Notes: generated from the sequence alone by a model not told the origin. 38,926 nucleotides of DNA from Rhodanobacter sp. (GCA_004322005.1 SCRF01000053.1:1-38926), one strand, 5' to 3'. Positions 27,030-36,097 are shown, numbered from the stretch's first letter. Program-made: numbers and translations.

Positions 27030-28067
27030 ATGGGCGGCTACACGCTGATCGAGAACGCCCCGCTGGCCAACCGCAACACGTTGCGCGTGGATGCACGGGC
27101 GACGCTGCTGGCGGAGATCCGCGACGCCGCCAGGCTGCCGCACCTGCTCGATTTTCCGGCCGTGCGCGCCGGCCGCCTGCTGGTGCTGGGGGAGGGCAGC
27201 AACGTGCTGTTCACCGGCGACTTCGATGGCACCGTGCTGGCGATGGCCACCCGCGGTGTGCAGGTGCAGAGCGATGGCGACAGCGCCCGCATCGCGGTCG
27301 CCGCCGGTGAACGCTGGGACGACTTCGTGCGTTGGACGCTGGGCCAGGGCTATGCCGGGCTGGAAAACCTGATCCTGATTCCCGGCACGGTCGGCGCCGC
27401 GCCGATCCAGAACATCGGCGCCTACGGCTGCGAAGTGGCCGAGTTCATCGAAAGCGTTGAGGCCTGGGACATCCGCGAGCGCCGCGTGGCCACGCTGGAC
27501 CGCGCGACCTGTGCGTTCGCCTATCGCGACTCGTTGTTCAAGCGCGAACCCGGGCGCTACATCGTCACCGCGGTGCGTTTCGTGCTGCCGCGCAACCGCC
27601 CGCTGCGCACCGACTACGCCGGCATCGACGAGGAGCTGCGGCGGATGGGCGTGGAAAACCCCGCGCCGTTCCACGTGGCCGAGGCGGTGGTGCGCCTGCG
27701 CACGCGCAAGCTGCCGGACCCGGCGGTGATCGGCAACGCCGGCAGCTTCTTCAAGAACCCGATCGTCGAGGCGTCGCAGTCCGACGCGCTCAAGCGGGAG
27801 CATCCCGGGCTGCCCGTATGGCCGCAGCCCGACGGCCGCTGCAAGCTGTCCGCCGCGTGGCTGATCGAGAGCTGCGGCTTCAAGGGCCGGCGCGAAGGCG
27901 ACGCCGGCATCTCCAACCGCCACGCACTGGTGCTGGTCAATCACGGCCACGCGACCGGACCGCAACTATGGGCGCTGGCGCAACAGGTGATCGCCGGCAT
28001 ACACGAAAAGTTCGGCATCACGCTGGAGCCTGAGCCGGTGGTGATCGGCGCACCCCACCGCACGTAG
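26967..28067 (+). CDS. murB: UDP-N-acetylmuramate dehydrogenase MurB
   Basis: FAD enzyme that reduces UDP-GlcNAc-enolpyruvate to UDP-MurNAc in peptidoglycan synthesis. Up to 366 residues from ATG 26967, or 345 from ATG 27030 where family similarity begins ([17 protein letters not shown]). Landmarks (long-form numbering) are GEGSN (75-79), [16 protein letters not shown] (139-154), YRDSLFK (186-192) and the catalytic serine Ser260 in NAGSFFKNP; it is a type I MurB. ATG 26967 has the best ribosome-binding site (gcgaggctaccc), while ATG 27030 has ggag nine bases upstream. The N-terminal 21-63 nt are a tandem repeat. The stop TAG lies within a REP's GTAG, directly after HRT. It overlaps pyrD by 11 bases. 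Confidence 0.95.
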   Translation: MPPERIDMPAQRIDMPAERIDMGGYTLIENAPLANRNTLRVDARATLLAEIRDAARLPHLLDFPAVRAGRLLVLGEGSNVLFTGDFDGTVLAMATRGVQVQSDGDSARIAVAAGERWDDFVRWTLGQGYAGLENLILIPGTVGAAPIQNIGAYGCEVAEFIESVEAWDIRERRVATLDRATCAFAYRDSLFKREPGRYIVTAVRFVLPRNRPLRTDYAGIDEELRRMGVENPAPFHVAEAVVRLRTRKLPDPAVIGNAGSFFKNPIVEASQSDALKREHPGLPVWPQPDGRCKLSAAWLIESCGFKGRREGDAGISNRHALVLVNHGHATGPQLWALAQQVIAGIHEKFGITLEPEPVVIGAPHRT

Positions 28068-28135
28068 GAGCGCACCCTGTGCGCGAATGCTTTTTCTCTG
28101 CCCGGGAGGGCTTTCGCGCACAGGGTACGCTCCTA
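28063..28135. repeat. REP pair at the murB stop codon
   Basis: Arms cgtaggagcgcaccctgtgc and gcacagggtacgctcctaca, with gcgaatgc/gctttcgc inner ends. The TAG of the first arm is the murB stop (28065-28067). It separates murB from the convergent MFS gene. Confidence 0.85.
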
Positions 28136-28157
28136 CACGGAAGCAAAGACATCGTGC

Positions 28158-29402
28158 TCAGGACCGTGCGGGCCGTTCCAGCTCCGGCAAAAACACCGTG
28201 ATCAAACCCATCAGCGGCAGATACGCGCACAGCCGGTAGACGTAGGCGATGCCGTGCAGGTCGGCCAGCTGTCCGAGCACGGCCGCACCGATGCCGCCCA
28301 TGCCGAACGCAAAGCCGAAGAACAACCCCGAGACCGTGCCGACGCGGCCGGGGATCAGTTCCTGCGCATATACCAGGATTGCCGAGAAGGCGGACGCCAG
28401 GATCAACCCGATGATCACCGTGAGCACGCCGGTCCACATCAGGCCGACGTGCGGCAGCAGCAGGGTGAATGGCGCCACGCCGAGGATCGATGCCCAGATC
28501 ACCCGCTTGCGTCCGATGCGGTCGCCGACCGGGCCGCCGATCAGCGAGCCGGCCGCTACCGCGAACAGGAAGGCGAACAGGTGCAGCTGCGCGCTGGGCA
28601 CCGACACGCCGAACTTGTGGATCAGGTAAAAGGTGTAATAGCTGCTGAGGCTGGCCAGATAGAAATACTTCGAGAAGATCAGCAACCCGAGCACGACCAG
28701 CGCACCGATCACCTTGTTGCGCGACAGCGTGGCGAGGGCCGGATGCCGCGCGGCGGTCCTGTTGCGGCTGACGTGGTGATGGCCGTACCAGCGGCTGACC
28801 TGCAGCAGCACCACGATCGCCAGCAAGGCGGCCAGCGAGAACCACGCCGTGCTGCCGCGCCCGTACGGCACGATGATCCACGCCGCCAGCAGCGGCCCCA
28901 GCGACGCACCGGTATTGCCGCCCACCTGGAACAGCGACTGCGCCAGGCCATGCCGCCCGCCCGAGGCCAGGCGCGCGACCCGTGAGGATTCCGGGTGAAA
29001 GATCGCCGAACCCGTGCCGACCAGCGCGGCGGCTGTCAGCAGCAGCACGAAATTCGGAGCGGCCGCCAGCAGCAACAGGCCGCACAGGGTGAAACCCATG
29101 CCCACCGGCAGCGAATACGGCATCGGCCGGCGGTCGGTCGCCATGCCCACCAGCGGCTGCAGCAGCGAAGCGGTGAGCTGGTAGGTCAGGGTGATCAGGC
29201 CGACCTGGGCAAAGCTCAGGTGGAAGCTGTTCTTCAGGATCGGATAGATCGCCAGGATCAGCGACTGGATCATGTCGTTGAGCATGTGCGCGAAACTGAT
29301 GCTGCCCAGTATGGCGAATTGCGTGCTCTCGCCGGCTGGCGTTTCGGCCGGCGGCGGGAAGGTGGCAGGTGCCGGCAGGGCACTCTCGACGCGGGTCTGC
29401 AT
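28158..29402 (-). CDS. MFS transporter, fosmidomycin-resistance (Fsr) type
   Basis: 414-residue major facilitator protein with about 12 hydrophobic segments. The N-terminal half has FAHMLNDMIQSLILAIYPIL (about 37-56), typical of the Fsr group, the loop motif GMATDRRPMPYSL (about 86-98) and GTGSAIFHPESSRVA (about 129-143). The HPE.S block is the Fsr landmark. The second half has GPVGDRIGRKRVIW (about 285-298), the MFS loop 8-9 signature. Fsr exports fosmidomycin in E. coli; the natural substrate is unknown. The start is the ATG at 29402, the first methionine before a short polar leader; the ribosome-binding site is weak and the longer upstream frame is REP. It is convergent with murB, and upstream lies a REP, then ppk1 in the opposite direction. 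Confidence 0.88.
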   Translation of the reverse strand: MQTRVESALPAPATFPPPAETPAGESTQFAILGSISFAHMLNDMIQSLILAIYPILKNSFHLSFAQVGLITLTYQLTASLLQPLVGMATDRRPMPYSLPVGMGFTLCGLLLLAAAPNFVLLLTAAALVGTGSAIFHPESSRVARLASGGRHGLAQSLFQVGGNTGASLGPLLAAWIIVPYGRGSTAWFSLAALLAIVVLLQVSRWYGHHHVSRNRTAARHPALATLSRNKVIGALVVLGLLIFSKYFYLASLSSYYTFYLIHKFGVSVPSAQLHLFAFLFAVAAGSLIGGPVGDRIGRKRVIWASILGVAPFTLLLPHVGLMWTGVLTVIIGLILASAFSAILVYAQELIPGRVGTVSGLFFGFAFGMGGIGAAVLGQLADLHGIAYVYRLCAYLPLMGLITVFLPELERPARS

Positions 29403-29496
29403 GGTTGCTGGTTTGCCTGGCAAGTGGGCGGGGTGACGAAGATAGACAATCGGCGGCAAGCCCGCATGTGCCGATCGTGGTCTCACGGCGCAAAGC

Positions 29497-29580
29497 CGTA
29501 GGAGCCCACCCTGTGGGCGAAAGCTCTCTGCCGACGTCCGAACACGAACAAGAGCTTCGCCCACAGGGTGGGCTCCTACA
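29497..29580. repeat. REP pair, GCCCAC/GTGGGC stem version
   Basis: Arms cgtaggagcccaccctgtgg and ccacagggtgggctcctac, both with the GCCCAC stem. Every difference from the GTGCGC version is matched on the partner strand. It lies between the divergent MFS and ppk1 genes, in a 345-bp gap. In the rest of the gap I see no clear promoter or operator. Confidence 0.85.
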
Positions 29581-29747
29581 GCGTACCCGGCAACCCACGC
29601 CGAACCCGCGGCGTCATCCTGCGGTCAGACAAAAAGCGCAGATTGCCCATGGCGCGACCCGCCACGGCGCTCCGGCCCCCGTCCCTTCAAACGGCGCGGT
29701 ACCATGGCCGGACGCTGTAGCCCATCCTTACCGGACCGTGTGTACCG

Positions 29748-31919
29748 ATGAACACCCGCATTATCCGCGAGACCCCGCCGACTGGCCCCGCCAGGCCGGC
29801 CGCGAATGATGCCCGATCGCCGACGGCGACCGTGGATCTCAACGACAACCGGTTGTATATCAACCGCGAGCTGTCGCAGCTGCAGTTCAACATCCGCGTG
29901 CTGGACCAGGCGATGGACGAGCGCACGCCGCTGCTGGAGCGGCTGAAGTTCCTGCTGATCTTCTCGCGCAACATGGACGAGTTCTTCGAGATCCGCGTGG
30001 CCGGCCTGAAGGGACAGGTTGCGCTGGATCACGAGTTGATCGGTCCGGACGGCCTCGCGCCGCGCCGCGTGCTGGCCGAGATCAGCGAGATCGCGCATCG
30101 GCAGGTCGAACGGCAGTACGCGATACTCAACGAGCACATGCTGCCGCAGCTGGCCGGGCACGGCATCCGCAGCATCCTGCGCACGGAATGGACGCACCGG
30201 CAGAAGTTGTGGGTGCGCCGCTATTTTCGCGAGGAGGTGGCGCCGCTGGTGACCCCGATCGGGCTCGATCCGACCCACCCGTTTCCGCTGCTGGTCAACA
30301 AGAGCCTCAACTTCATCGTGCAGTTGGAGGGCATCGATGCCTTCGGGCGCGACTCCGGGCTGGCGATCGTGCCGGCCCCGCGCGTGCTGCCGCGATTGAT
30401 CCGCCTGCCGGAGGAAGTCTGCGAAGGCGGCGACAATTACGTGCTGCTGTCGTCGGTCCTGCATGCCCACGCGGAGGAGCTTTTCCCCGGCATGCAGGTG
30501 CTCGGCTGCTACCAGTTCCGGTTGACCCGCAATGCCGACCTTTCGCTGGATCCGGAGGACGTCGAGGACCTGGCGCTGGCGCTGCGCGGCGAGCTGTATT
30601 CGCGCCGTTTCGGCGACGCGGTGCGGCTGGAGGTCGCCGACAACTGCCCGAAGGAGCTGGCCGGTTACCTGCTCAGGCAGTTCGGCCTGGACGAGTCCGA
30701 ACTGTACGAGGTGAACGGCCCGGTCAATCTGGCACGCCTTTTCACCATCGCCAGCAACGTCAGTTATCCGCAGCTGCAATACCCGCCATTCACGCCGGTG
30801 CTGCCCAAGGCGCTCAAGTTCGCCGACGATCTGTTCCAGGTGCTCGGCAGGCAGGAGGTGCTGCTGTTGCACCCGTACGAATCGTTTTCACCGGTGGTCG
30901 ACCTGTTGCGCCAGGCGTCCAAGGATCCGCAGGTGCTGGCGATCAAGCAGACGCTGTACCGCACCGGGGCGAAATCCGAGATGGTCGACCTGCTGGTCGA
31001 CGCCGCGCGCGCCGGCAAGGAAGTGACTGCCGTCGTCGAACTGCGCGCGCGTTTCGACGAAGAGGACAACCTGCTGCTCGCCTCGCGCCTGCAGCAGGCC
31101 GGCGCGATGGTGATCTACGGCGTGGTCGGCATCAAGACGCATGCCAAGCTGATGCTGATCCAGCGCCGCGAAGGCAGCAAACTGGTGCGCTACGCACACC
31201 TCGGCACCGGCAACTATCACACCGGCAATGCACGGCTGTACACCGACTACAGCCTGCTCACCTCCGACCCTGCACTGTGCGAGGACGTGCACAAGCTGTT
31301 CAGCCAGCTCACCGGCATGGGCAAGGTACAGCACATGAAGAAGCTGCTGCATGCACCGTTCACGCTGAAGAAAACCCTGCTCGAACTCATCGCGCAGGAG
31401 GCCGCCCACGCGACGGCCGGCAAGCCGGCGCGGATCATCATCAAGGTCAACGCGCTGAACGAGCCGAAAATCATGCGCGAGCTGTACAAGGCCAGTCTCG
31501 CCGGGGTGTCGATCGACCTGATCGTGCGCGGCGTGTGCTGTCTGCGCCCCGGCGTGGCCGGCGTGTCGGAAAACATCCGGGTGCGTTCGGTCATCGACCG
31601 CTTCCTGGAGCACAGCCGCGTCTACTGGTTCGCCAATGACGGCGAGCCGAAGCTGTATCTGTCCAGTGCCGACCTGATGGAACGCAACCTGGACCGGCGC
31701 GTCGAAACCGCGTTCCCGATCGAGAACAGGAAACTGCAGCAGCGCGTACGCGAGGTGCTGGGGCTTTACCTCATCGACAACACCAGCGCATCGTTGCTGC
31801 AACCGGATGGCCAGTACCTGCGCCCATTGGTTGCCGATGGCGAAGCTGCCCGCAACGTGCAGAGCGAACTGCTCGAAAAGCTCTGCGGCGGCGGGAACGG
31901 CGTCGAGCAGGGTCACTGA
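29748..31919 (+). CDS. ppk1: Polyphosphate kinase 1
   Basis: 723-residue Ppk1 that builds polyphosphate from ATP on the inner-membrane face and can run in reverse. The N domain (about 35-140) starts with [16 protein letters not shown] and includes [16 protein letters not shown]; the H domain spans about 140-350. The catalytic C domains carry KQTLYRTG (400-407), THAKL with the phospho-acceptor His465, and [20 protein letters not shown] (484-503), all family hallmarks. The length agrees with Ppk1 (about 690-730). The first 30 residues are low-complexity and variable, so the start at ATG 29748 could lie slightly elsewhere. No ppx or pho genes are adjacent. A REP cluster follows about 50 bases after the stop. 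Confidence 0.97.
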   Translation: MNTRIIRETPPTGPARPAANDARSPTATVDLNDNRLYINRELSQLQFNIRVLDQAMDERTPLLERLKFLLIFSRNMDEFFEIRVAGLKGQVALDHELIGPDGLAPRRVLAEISEIAHRQVERQYAILNEHMLPQLAGHGIRSILRTEWTHRQKLWVRRYFREEVAPLVTPIGLDPTHPFPLLVNKSLNFIVQLEGIDAFGRDSGLAIVPAPRVLPRLIRLPEEVCEGGDNYVLLSSVLHAHAEELFPGMQVLGCYQFRLTRNADLSLDPEDVEDLALALRGELYSRRFGDAVRLEVADNCPKELAGYLLRQFGLDESELYEVNGPVNLARLFTIASNVSYPQLQYPPFTPVLPKALKFADDLFQVLGRQEVLLLHPYESFSPVVDLLRQASKDPQVLAIKQTLYRTGAKSEMVDLLVDAARAGKEVTAVVELRARFDEEDNLLLASRLQQAGAMVIYGVVGIKTHAKLMLIQRREGSKLVRYAHLGTGNYHTGNARLYTDYSLLTSDPALCEDVHKLFSQLTGMGKVQHMKKLLHAPFTLKKTLLELIAQEAAHATAGKPARIIIKVNALNEPKIMRELYKASLAGVSIDLIVRGVCCLRPGVAGVSENIRVRSVIDRFLEHSRVYWFANDGEPKLYLSSADLMERNLDRRVETAFPIENRKLQQRVREVLGLYLIDNTSASLLQPDGQYLRPLVADGEAARNVQSELLEKLCGGGNGVEQGH

Positions 31920-31968
31920 GAGGGCAACGCGATGGCAGCCGATGCGCAACCGCTACGTCAGGATCGAC

Positions 31969-32071
31969 CGTAGGAGCGCACCCTGTGCGCGATTTTGTGG
32001 GAGCGACTTCAGTCGCGATGCTCCTGGCTTCAAGACAACGGGAAAGGCATCGCGACTGAAGTCGCTCCAGG
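31969..32071. repeat. Nested REPs of two stem versions
   Basis: A solo left arm of the GTGCGC version (cgtaggagcgcaccctgtgc, 31970-31997) is directly followed by a complete pair of the GACTTCAGTC version (gggagcgacttcagtcgcgatgctcc ... gcatcgcgactgaagtcgctcc). This looks like one REP landing on another. Its right end abuts the S9 peptidase remnant. Confidence 0.8.
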
Positions 32072-32325
32072 TGCGCGGTCGTCCAGTCGACCCAGCGCCG
32101 GTAGACGTCGGCGGTGCGCGCAATGTCCTTTCCAGCCAGTCCGGTGTGGAGACGATCACCGCGATGCGCTTGCCGTCGGGCGACAGGCGCGGCTCGCCCA
32201 GCGTCGACAGCTTGTGCAGGTCGGACAGCCTGGAATGCAGTTGCAGGGGTGCTGGCGTGGGCCGGCAGCGGCGTTGCCAGGGCGCAGCACAGTGCGATGG
32301 AGGCACAAGCGATGGATTCAATCAA
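32072..32325 (-). pseudogene. Decayed N-terminal fragment of an S9-family peptidase
   Basis: On the minus strand, a TTG at 32325 with agggaatacc as ribosome-binding site begins a signal peptide (IESIACASIALCCALATPLPAHAST). The homology then jumps to the +1 frame: LSDLHKLSTLGEPRLSPDGKRIAVIVSTPDWLE, which is the first beta-propeller blade pattern of S9 peptidases (LSPDGKRIA). A frameshift near 32235-32250 and a break at the REP cluster remove everything else; a full gene would be about 2 kb. No catalytic domain remains in the window. The intact S9 gene at 2956 is a different family member by sequence. Only about 80 codons survive, so I infer an old deletion followed by decay. Confidence 0.65.
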
Positions 32326-32400
32326 GGTATTCCCTGCAGACACATGGCCCGACCACAGCAAGCCTCGACCGTCATCGCGGTCAACACGGTTCCGATGGGC

Positions 32401-32428
32401 AAAGAAAAACCGCGCCGTAGCGCGGTTT
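32401..32428 (-). terminator. Rho-independent terminator of tRNA-Ala
   Basis: On the minus strand: AAACCGCG, loop CTACGG, CGCGGTTT, then TTCTTT. The stem is about 9 bp, GC-rich with A/T ends and a T-rich tail, 35-60 bases after the tRNA 3' end. Confidence 0.8.
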
Positions 32429-32462
32429 CCGGGGTATTGCATGACGCTGGTGAAACTTTCGA

Positions 32463-32538
32463 TGGTGGAGCGGATGGGGATCGAACCCACGACCTCTGCA
32501 TTGCGAACGCAGCGCTCTCCCGGCTGAGCTACCGCCCC
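32463..32538 (-). tRNA. tRNA-Ala (anticodon CGC)
   Basis: Minus-strand cloverleaf: acceptor GGGGCGG/CCGCTCC, D arm GCTC...GAGC, anticodon stem CTGCG/TGCAG with loop TTCGCAA (anticodon CGC, reading GCG), T loop TTCGATC, encoded ACCA end; 76 nt. The acceptor stem contains one G-T pair and the anticodon stem one closing G-T pair, both tolerable. Confidence 0.95.
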
Positions 32539-32551
32539 ACACGAACGGCGA

Positions 32552-32580
32552 ATATTAGCAGCGTGCGTGGTGTTCGCCAA
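32552..32580 (-). promoter_or_regulatory. Promoter of tRNA-Ala
   Basis: A sigma-70-type promoter: TTGGCG (32580-32575) and TAATAT (32557-32552) with exactly 17 nt between them, ending 13 bases before the mature tRNA 5' end. Spacing and sequence are close to consensus. Confidence 0.75.
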
Positions 32581-32635
32581 GACCTGATGCGGGTGGTGGC
32601 CGGCTGGCGAGCATCAAGCGTGCCGGTGGGGCGGC

Positions 32636-33751
32636 TCAACCCGGCAGCAGCCTGACGAGGCCATCGTGCAATACCTCTCGGCGCCAGCCATCGAGCAGGT
32701 CGGGCCACTCGGCGGTGACGACATATTCCTCCAGTGCCTTGCGCGGGCACAGCAGGCCGGGTGGCAGGTCGAGATGGGCGGCGAGGTTGTCGACGTGCTG
32801 TTTCATCGCGCCCAGTGCTTTCTTCGCTTCGCCTTGTGGGTGCCCGGGGATGCGGGCAGTGCTGGCGATGTCGTCGTCCGTGAGCGGTTCGGCCAGAAGT
32901 CCGAACAGTTCGCTGCGCGGCGCCGAACGCAAGGCGCGCTGGCCACGGCTGCGTTGTTCGAGTTCACCCAGACTGGCGGGCCGCTGCTGGGCGAGACTCA
33001 TCGCCAGGGTGTCATCGATCAGCCAGGGACGCGGTACGTCGAGCTGGCGTGCGCTGCGGTCGCGCCACAGCAGCAGGCGGCGCAGCAGAGCCTGTTGTTC
33101 GGCTGGCCATTCGGCGGCGGCGCGCATGCCGCGTTGTGGCTGTGGGTCGCCTTCACGCTGGCTGGCGCGGCGCTTCAGGCGTTCGCAATCCTGGGCATGC
33201 CAGTCGCTGCGGTCGCGTTGCAGCAGGCGCCGCGTGAGCTGCTCGTGGATGGTTTTCAGGTACACCACATCCAGCGCGGCGTAGCTGCACTGCGAAGCGG
33301 TGAGCGGGCGTTGCAGCCAGTCCGAGCGGGTCTCGCCCTTGTCCAGTTCCACGCCGGCCAGCTCGGCAACCAGGGTGCGATAGCTGATGCCCAGCCCGAG
33401 GCCGACGAAGGCACTGGCGATCTGCGTGTCGAACAGCTGCTGCGGACCGCCCGGCAGCAGCGGCGCGAGGGTTTCCAGATCCTCGCTGGCGCTGTGCATC
33501 ACGGTTACGGTCGGGCCGGTGCCGAGCAGAGGCAGTAGCGCATCGCCGATCTCGAAGGCAAGCGGATCGATCAACGCGTTGCGGCCGTTCCAGCCCAGTT
33601 GCAGCAGCGCCAACTGCGGATAGAACGTATTGCGCCGCATGAATTCGGTATCGAGACCGATCGCGCTCTCGGGAGGCAGTGCGGCCAGCCATGCCTGCAG
33701 TGCATCGCGGTGATCGATCCAGTCGGCGGCGGCCTTGTCGGGCAGGGGCAT
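32636..33751 (-). CDS. rnd: Ribonuclease D
   Basis: 371-residue 3'-5' exoribonuclease that trims tRNA precursors and other small RNAs. The DEDDy residues are visible: Asp34 and Glu36 (GLDTEF), Asp91 (HSASEDLETL), and Tyr157 with Asp161 (YAALDVVYL). An HRDC domain follows (about 210-290, with LLLWRDRSARQLDVPRPWLIDD, of which only the pattern matters here) and a second HRDC-like C-terminal part. The length matches E. coli RNase D (375). The start at ATG 33751 has aaggaacaccg as ribosome-binding site. Two tRNA genes lie near it on the same strand, one just downstream; this fits its role but adjacency may be chance. It is divergent from the SUMF1-fold gene. Confidence 0.95.
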   Translation of the reverse strand: MPLPDKAAADWIDHRDALQAWLAALPPESAIGLDTEFMRRNTFYPQLALLQLGWNGRNALIDPLAFEIGDALLPLLGTGPTVTVMHSASEDLETLAPLLPGGPQQLFDTQIASAFVGLGLGISYRTLVAELAGVELDKGETRSDWLQRPLTASQCSYAALDVVYLKTIHEQLTRRLLQRDRSDWHAQDCERLKRRASQREGDPQPQRGMRAAAEWPAEQQALLRRLLLWRDRSARQLDVPRPWLIDDTLAMSLAQQRPASLGELEQRSRGQRALRSAPRSELFGLLAEPLTDDDIASTARIPGHPQGEAKKALGAMKQHVDNLAAHLDLPPGLLCPRKALEEYVVTAEWPDLLDGWRREVLHDGLVRLLPG

Positions 33752-33805
33752 CGGTGTTCCTTGTGGATGCAGGGCGTGGATTGCCCTGCCGGCGGTTTGT
33801 ACTGG

Positions 33806-33969
33806 GTAGCCTGTCGGGGTTTAGTGGTCGAGGCGAGGATTCGGTTCCGCGGTTCCTATTTTCGCCGCTTTGCCGGCCCAGGGTGGTTCCGTGGGCCAGG
33901 AAACGGCGAAAATAGGGATCGCACAGCCAGATCGCAGCCCGGCCGACTAAAGTCCGACAGGCTGCTATG
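33806..33969. repeat. Nested inverted repeat of about 160 bp (MITE-like)
   Basis: Three nested palindromic layers: the outer arms tagcctgtcgg...tttagtggtcg and cggccgactaaagtccgacaggctgcta; the middle cctattttcgccg (33855-33867) and cggcgaaaatagg (33904-33916); and the inner ggccca/tgggcc. It contains no coding frame I would accept. It is unlike the REPs in sequence, and fills the gap between rnd and the SUMF1-fold gene. Confidence 0.75.
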
Positions 33970-34012
33970 GTGAGCAGCGCACGATAACAGGCCAGCCGAA
34001 GGACGCCCATCC

Positions 34013-35950
34013 ATGCCAAGCAATCGATTCCTGCCCAATCAGCGTGCTCTGGGTGGGGCGTTGGGCATCATCGTGTTGGGATTCGCGCTGACCTATCACT
34101 TTTTCCCCCGACTGTTTCATGTGAATCCCGCGCAGGCGCCGCAGCGTTCGATCCCGATCGGCGGCCCGATGCCCGAAAGCAGCTTGCCGCCCGGACGCGT
34201 CCCGGCGACCTCCGAGATCGACGCCGGTCCGCCGTTGATGCTGGCGCCGACCACGGTGATCCTGGCGCACAGTCGCAAGAACACCAACCTGCCCACGCAG
34301 TTGAGTGCGGATACGCCTGCCGTGAAGGCACTGCTGCTGCGTGCGAGAAAGGCTTTGCACGCCGGTCGGCTGGTCGGTGGCAAGGACAGCGCCGCCACGC
34401 TGTTTGCGCAGGCGCTGCACGACAAGCCCGACAGCCGCAGCGCTGCCCAGGGGCTGTTCGACGTGCGCGCACGGCTGGTGGCGCAGATCGACCACGAGAT
34501 TGCCGTCGGCGATGCCGATACGGCCGGGGATCTGCTCGATGCGCTGCGCACCTTGCCGAATGCCGCCGAGGATGTGGTGCAACTGGAGGCGGACCTGAAG
34601 ACCCTGGCCAGGGTAAGGCCGATGTTGGCGAAAGCCGCCGGCCTGCTGGCGCAGGGCAAGGCGGACAGTCCCAGCGGCGACTGTGCGCTGGACCTTTACC
34701 GCGAGGTGCAGAAGCTCGATCCGCAAAACGCGGTCGCCGAGCAGGGGATTTTCCAGGTGCAGCACGCGGTGCTCGACCGGGCGCTGGCGGCAGTGGCGGA
34801 AAATGATTTCGCCGGCGCGGACAAGGCCCTGGCGGAAGCGCAGGCGATCCGCCCCGATTCGCAGCAAATGCAGGATACGCGCGCGCGCGTCGACGAGATG
34901 CGCCAGCAACGTGCGAGCGGAATACTTGCGCAGGCGCGGTCCGCGCTGGATGCCGGCAACATCGCGATGGCCACGAAACTGGCGGCGCAGGCCCGGGGCA
35001 TCAGCCCCGGTCTCGGCAGCCTCGCCGATTTCCAGGAGCGGCTGACCAATGCACGCTTGTATGCGAGCTTCAAACCCGGCCAGCTGTTCAGCGACCGCTA
35101 TGTCGACCTTCCCGGCAAGACGCCGGCGATGGTGGTGATCCCCACCGGCAGCTTCCAGATGGGCGCTGCGAGCGGCGGGAGCGGCCGCAACGCTGCGGAA
35201 GTGCCGCAGCACACCGTCACCATCGGCATGGGCTTTGCGATGGCGCGCAGTGCGATAACCGTCGGCCAGTTCCGCGAGTTCGTGCGCGCCAGCGGCTACG
35301 TGCCCGATTCGGTCAAGCTCGGCGGCGCCAGCGTCTACGACGAGCGCAGCGGCGGCATGCGCGACGACGCCCGGGCGACCTGGCAGGACGATTACGCGGG
35401 ACATCGTGCGGATGACGACCTGCCGGTGGTCAACGTCTCCTGGAACGACGCCGAAGCCTATGCCGCCTGGCTCAGCCAGCGCACCGGCAAGGTCTACCGG
35501 CTGCCCAGCGAAGCGGAATTCGAATATGCCCTGCGCGGCGGCACCACCACCCGCTACTGGTGGGGGAAGGGCGAGCCTGCACGCAAGGTGGAAAACGTCA
35601 CCGGCGACGGCGACCGCTCGCCCAGCGGCCGGCATTGGAGTCATGCTTTCCGCAGATACAGCGACGGTTATTGGGGGCCGGCGCCGGTCATGAGTTTTGC
35701 CCCCAACCCGTTCGGCTTGTACGACATCGACGGCAATGTCTCCGAATGGGTGCAGGACTGCTGGCACGACAATTACATTCGCGCCCCGAGCGACGGCAGC
35801 GCCTGGCTGAACCCGGGCTGCAGCGCGCACGTCCTGCGCGGCGGCTCGTGGGGCAGTTCGCCGGAACAGGTGCGTTCGGCGTACCGGCAGGGCGCCAACG
35901 GCGACGTACGCAGCGGCCGGGTCGGCTTCCGCGTCGTGCGCGAGCTGTAG
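34013..35950 (+). CDS. Membrane-anchored SUMF1/FGE-fold protein with helical repeat region
   Basis: 645 residues in three parts: a single N-terminal hydrophobic helix (about 14-31), a long helical region with repeated ALL/AR/ALDA patterns (about 110-350, TPR-like but not canonical), and a C-terminal SUMF1/formylglycine-generating-enzyme-type domain (about 367-645: MVVIPTGSFQMG, DDDLPVVNVSWNDAEAYAAWLSQ, YRLPSEAEFEYALRGG, GLYDIDGNVSEWVQDCW, VLRGGSW, RSGRVGFRVVRE). True FGEs carry two catalytic cysteines after GGSx; here the segment reads GGSWGSSPEQVRSAYR, with Ser and Val at those places. So it is not expected to make formylglycine. Related proteins include EgtB/PvdO relatives and sensor or scaffold proteins. 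I infer a periplasmic binding or assembly role; the partner is unknown. It is monocistronic, followed by a strong terminator. Confidence 0.85.
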   Translation: MPSNRFLPNQRALGGALGIIVLGFALTYHFFPRLFHVNPAQAPQRSIPIGGPMPESSLPPGRVPATSEIDAGPPLMLAPTTVILAHSRKNTNLPTQLSADTPAVKALLLRARKALHAGRLVGGKDSAATLFAQALHDKPDSRSAAQGLFDVRARLVAQIDHEIAVGDADTAGDLLDALRTLPNAAEDVVQLEADLKTLARVRPMLAKAAGLLAQGKADSPSGDCALDLYREVQKLDPQNAVAEQGIFQVQHAVLDRALAAVAENDFAGADKALAEAQAIRPDSQQMQDTRARVDEMRQQRASGILAQARSALDAGNIAMATKLAAQARGISPGLGSLADFQERLTNARLYASFKPGQLFSDRYVDLPGKTPAMVVIPTGSFQMGAASGGSGRNAAEVPQHTVTIGMGFAMARSAITVGQFREFVRASGYVPDSVKLGGASVYDERSGGMRDDARATWQDDYAGHRADDDLPVVNVSWNDAEAYAAWLSQRTGKVYRLPSEAEFEYALRGGTTTRYWWGKGEPARKVENVTGDGDRSPSGRHWSHAFRRYSDGYWGPAPVMSFAPNPFGLYDIDGNVSEWVQDCWHDNYIRAPSDGSAWLNPGCSAHVLRGGSWGSSPEQVRSAYRQGANGDVRSGRVGFRVVREL

Positions 35951-35967
35951 TGGCAGTCTTCGGGAAA

Positions 35968-35997
35968 TGAAAAACCCCGCGCGCGCGGGGTTTTCAA
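35968..35997. terminator. Bidirectional rho-independent terminator
   Basis: The palindrome aaaaccccgcg/cgcggggtttt with a very short loop has A/T runs on both sides, so it can end both the SUMF1-fold gene (plus) and tRNA-Leu (minus). Confidence 0.9.
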
Positions 35998-35998
35998 C

Positions 35999-36084
35999 TG
36001 GTACCGGTGAGAGGACTCGAACCTCCACTGTGTCACCACAAGCGGATTTTGAGTCCGCCGCGTCTACCATTCCGCCACACCGGC
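35999..36084 (-). tRNA. tRNA-Leu (anticodon CAA)
   Basis: Minus-strand class II tRNA: acceptor GCCGGTG/CACCGGT, anticodon stem GCGGA/TCCGC with loop CTCAAAA (anticodon CAA, reading TTG), a long variable arm (TTGTGGTGACACAGT region), T loop TTCGAGT, encoded ACCA; 86 nt. Confidence 0.96.
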
Positions 36085-36097
36085 ATGTGAGTAGGGC

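Noticed and set aside
31953-32321. Intact small gene of 122 codons on the minus strand
   Set aside because: Its middle matches an S9 peptidase blade, but its ends are frameshifted signal peptide and REP sequence, so it is a remnant.
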